From JAUWQU01 sp964605095 (GTDB lineage Bacteria; Planctomycetota; Phycisphaerae; SM23-33): a DNA stretch of 5,865 nucleotides. Location of the stretch: the NCBI GenBank assembly GCA_964605095.1, contig CAZSBS010000284.1, positions 1 through 5,865 of the forward strand, given 5' to 3'. How positions within the stretch are numbered: position 1 is the stretch's first letter; every line of letters starts with the position of its first letter. The notes beneath the pieces are model-generated. The model saw only the letters and a list, made by a program, of their open reading frames with translations, did no database searches and had not been told where the DNA came from. Below are positions 4,020 to 5,865 of this stretch, in pieces. The translations under genes were made by a program, and so were the position numbers.

Positions 4020-5789
4020 ATGCCGTCACTGTCGACAAATCCTCCAGACGCGGACCACCCTGTCGTGTCCGTCCGCAAGCGTGCCGTGCAGATGCCGCAC
4101 GTCCTCCCTATGTCGCGCAAGGAGATGGACCAACTGGGCTGGCAAGAACTCGACGTGCTCCTGGTCAGCGGCGACGCCTACATCGATCACCCTTCGTTCG
4201 GCGTAGCGATACTTGGCCGCTGGCTCGTGCTGCACGGCTATCGCGTCGGGATCGTCGCCCAGCCGCGATGGACGAGCACCCAGGACCTGCTAGCCATGGG
4301 CCGACCCAGGCTGCTGGCGGGAGTTACGGCCGGGGCACTCGATTCGATGCTGGCCCATTACACCGCCTTCCGCAAGAAGCGTCACGACGACGCGTACACG
4401 CCCGGTGGCTTGGCAGGATCGCGCCCCAACCGCGCCTGCCTCGTTTACGCCAGCCTCGTCAAGCAGGCGTTCCCAAAGCTCCCCATCGTCCTGGGCGGCA
4501 TCGAGGCGTCGCTGCGACGAATCACCCACTACGACTTCTGGACCGACAAGCTGCGCCGCTCCATCCTCCTGGACGCCAAGGCCGACATGCTCCTCTACGG
4601 CATGGCCGAGCACGGCATCCTCGCCGCCGCTCATCGCCTTCGGGACGGCCTGACGCTGGGGGCGCCGTCCGTCCCCGGTGCCGCTTACATCGGCAGCCCG
4701 GATGATCTGCCCGCCGGCGCGGAGGTGATCGAGCTTCCCTCGCACGAAGAAATGCTGGCCGACCCCGCGAAACTGATGGCCGCCACGCTGGCCCTGGAGG
4801 AGCATGTTCTCCACGCCACCGCCTACGCCGTACACCGCGTCGAAGGCAGATCTCTCATCCTCACGCCCCCGCGGCCGCTGGCCACGAAGGAGCTTGATCA
4901 GCTCTATGGGCTTCCCTTTACACGTGAGCCGCACCCCTCTTACGCGGGGCGGAAGCTTCCCGCGGCCGACATGATCCGCTTCAGCATCACCAGCCACCGC
5001 GGTTGCGGAGGCGGCTGCTCTTTCTGCACGCTGGCGGTCCACCAGGGACGGACGATCCGCTCGCGCAGCGCCGCGTCGATTCTCAGGGAGGCCGAAGCCC
5101 TCGCCCGCCACGGGCGTTTCACGGGCAGCGTCAGCGATGTCGGCGGCCCCACCGCCAACATGTGGGGTGGCGTCTGCCGCGGCGACCTCGCCCGCTGCCG
5201 ACGTGTCAGTTGCCTGTTCCCGAAGATCTGCCCCCACTTCATCGTTGACCAGATGCGTTTGATCGAGCTCCTTCACAAAGTCCGCGCCGTCGAGGGCGTC
5301 AGGCAGGTCCGCGTCGCCAGCGGGATCCGGTACGATCTGGCCCTGAAGGATGTCCGCTATATCCGCGCTATGGTCCGGGATTTCGTCGGTGGCCAGATCA
5401 AGGTCGCCCCCGAGCATCTGGCCGACGAGGTCCTGCGGCTCATGCGGAAACCGGGATCAAAGGTCTTTGAGCAGTTCCTGGACTGTTTTGAAAAAGAATG
5501 CGCCGCCGCCGGTAAACGGCAGTTCGTGGTCCCGTATCTCATCTCCGCTTTCCCTGGCTGCACTTGGCAACACATGGAGCAACTGGCCCAGTGGCTCGCC
5601 CGCCGCGGTTGGCGGCCGGAGCAGGTCCAGTGCTTCATTCCGCTTCCAGGGACGACGGCCGCCGCGATGTACTACGCCGGCATCGACCCCGCCTATAAGC
5701 CCATCTCCGTTGCTCGCACCGACGCAGATCGCTTGAAGATGCACCACACGCTCCTGGGTTGTGACCGGCCAGCCAAGTCGCGGAAATGA
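4020..5789 (+). CDS. YgiQ family radical SAM protein
   Basis: The 589-residue protein matches E. coli YgiQ along most of its length. The N-terminal radical SAM-associated domain (about 25-280) carries LPMSRKEMDQLGW (29-41), GDAYIDHPSFG (51-61), HDDAYTPGG (122-130), GGIEASLRR (159-167) and DAKADMLLYG (185-194). The radical SAM core follows, with RGCGGGCSFC (327-336): Cys329, Cys333 and Cys336 form the CX3CX2C set that binds the [4Fe-4S] cluster for splitting S-adenosylmethionine. Next come SDVGGPTANM (372-381) and APEHLADE (463-470). Four further Cys (386, 393, 398, 404) are conserved. Compared with the roughly 740-residue E. coli protein, as I remember it, the C-terminal extension is missing and a central linker is shorter. 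The substrate is unknown for the family. The start at 4020 fits homologue length; ATG at 4092 is an alternative, and neither has a good ribosome binding site. Probably monocistronic, convergent with the tRNA. Confidence 0.92.
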   Translation: MPSLSTNPPDADHPVVSVRKRAVQMPHVLPMSRKEMDQLGWQELDVLLVSGDAYIDHPSFGVAILGRWLVLHGYRVGIVAQPRWTSTQDLLAMGRPRLLAGVTAGALDSMLAHYTAFRKKRHDDAYTPGGLAGSRPNRACLVYASLVKQAFPKLPIVLGGIEASLRRITHYDFWTDKLRRSILLDAKADMLLYGMAEHGILAAAHRLRDGLTLGAPSVPGAAYIGSPDDLPAGAEVIELPSHEEMLADPAKLMAATLALEEHVLHATAYAVHRVEGRSLILTPPRPLATKELDQLYGLPFTREPHPSYAGRKLPAADMIRFSITSHRGCGGGCSFCTLAVHQGRTIRSRSAASILREAEALARHGRFTGSVSDVGGPTANMWGGVCRGDLARCRRVSCLFPKICPHFIVDQMRLIELLHKVRAVEGVRQVRVASGIRYDLALKDVRYIRAMVRDFVGGQIKVAPEHLADEVLRLMRKPGSKVFEQFLDCFEKECAAAGKRQFVVPYLISAFPGCTWQHMEQLAQWLARRGWRPEQVQCFIPLPGTTAAAMYYAGIDPAYKPISVARTDADRLKMHHTLLGCDRPAKSRK

Positions 5790-5821
5790 TCTATTTTCCC
5801 TGCCATTTCTATCGTTCCGGA

Positions 5822-5865
5822 TGGGCCCTCAAGGGATCGAACCTTGGACCAAGGGATTATGAGTC
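5822..5865 (-). tRNA. Partial tRNA with CAU anticodon (Met or Ile2), 3' part
   Basis: Read on the minus strand from the right edge: GA of the anticodon stem, loop CTCATAA with anticodon CAT (5859-5861), stem TCCCT, variable loop TGGTC, T stem CAAGG, T loop TTCGATC, T stem CCTTG, acceptor strand AGGGCCC and discriminator A at 5822. The T stem is five perfect pairs and its loop fits TTCRANY. CCA is not encoded. The 5' half lies outside the window. Position 39 is T, so the initiator GGG:CCC anticodon stem is absent. The TTGGTC region resembles Ile2 tRNAs (CAU, changed to lysidine by TilS), but elongator Met is equally possible. Confidence 0.88.

Noticed and set aside
4290..5417. 375-codon minus-strand open frame opposite the YgiQ-type gene
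   Set aside because: The plus strand has complete radical SAM motifs here. The reverse frame is rich in Asp, Gly and Ala with no domain pattern, as expected for a shadow in GC-rich DNA.
5790..5821. Terminator or attachment site between the YgiQ-type gene and the tRNA
   Set aside because: The 32 nt contain only the 6-nt palindrome TCCGGA and no stem, T-run or direct repeat of the tRNA end. No integrase is in the window.

Overview
The window reads as ordinary chromosome of a high-GC bacterium, probably from a metagenome assembly: there is a run of exactly 100 Ns at 3791-3890. A 2-keto-3-deoxygluconate-type PfkB kinase with a GTG start, a UPF0158 protein, a YgiQ-type radical SAM protein and heptanucleotide intergenic repeats would suit a Planctomycetota-like lineage. 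That placement is inference from general gene content and is weak.

Layout. Positions 1-168 are non-coding and hold two adjacent 7-nt repeat arrays, followed by a pyrimidine-rich stretch. A PfkB sugar kinase lies on the minus strand (169-1248). A 374-nt intergenic region (1249-1622) separates it from a divergent rhlE-type DEAD-box RNA helicase (1623-3023, plus). That region holds the kinase ribosome binding site, three inverted repeats and an extended -10 promoter for the helicase. A UPF0158 protein follows (3145-3627, plus). Next comes a short gene with an Ala-rich, signal-peptide-like N-terminus and a very good ribosome binding site (from 3691). It is broken by the assembly gap. The bases after the gap (3891-4018) look like the 3' end of a coding region. 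A YgiQ-family radical SAM protein (4020-5789, plus) follows, with a near-consensus promoter directly upstream. The right edge cuts a minus-strand tRNA with a CAU anticodon (5822-5865).

The genes do not form an obvious pathway. Each plus-strand gene appears to have its own promoter, and three of these share an extended -10 (TGn plus a TATAAT-like hexamer). They therefore look like separately transcribed housekeeping or general-purpose genes: sugar acid catabolism, RNA remodelling, two conserved proteins of unknown function, and a tRNA. I see no phage, transposon, CRISPR or defence genes. The most noteworthy points are the heptamer arrays, the inverted repeats between the divergent genes, the promoter that seems to leave almost no leader for ygiQ, and the interrupted exported protein.
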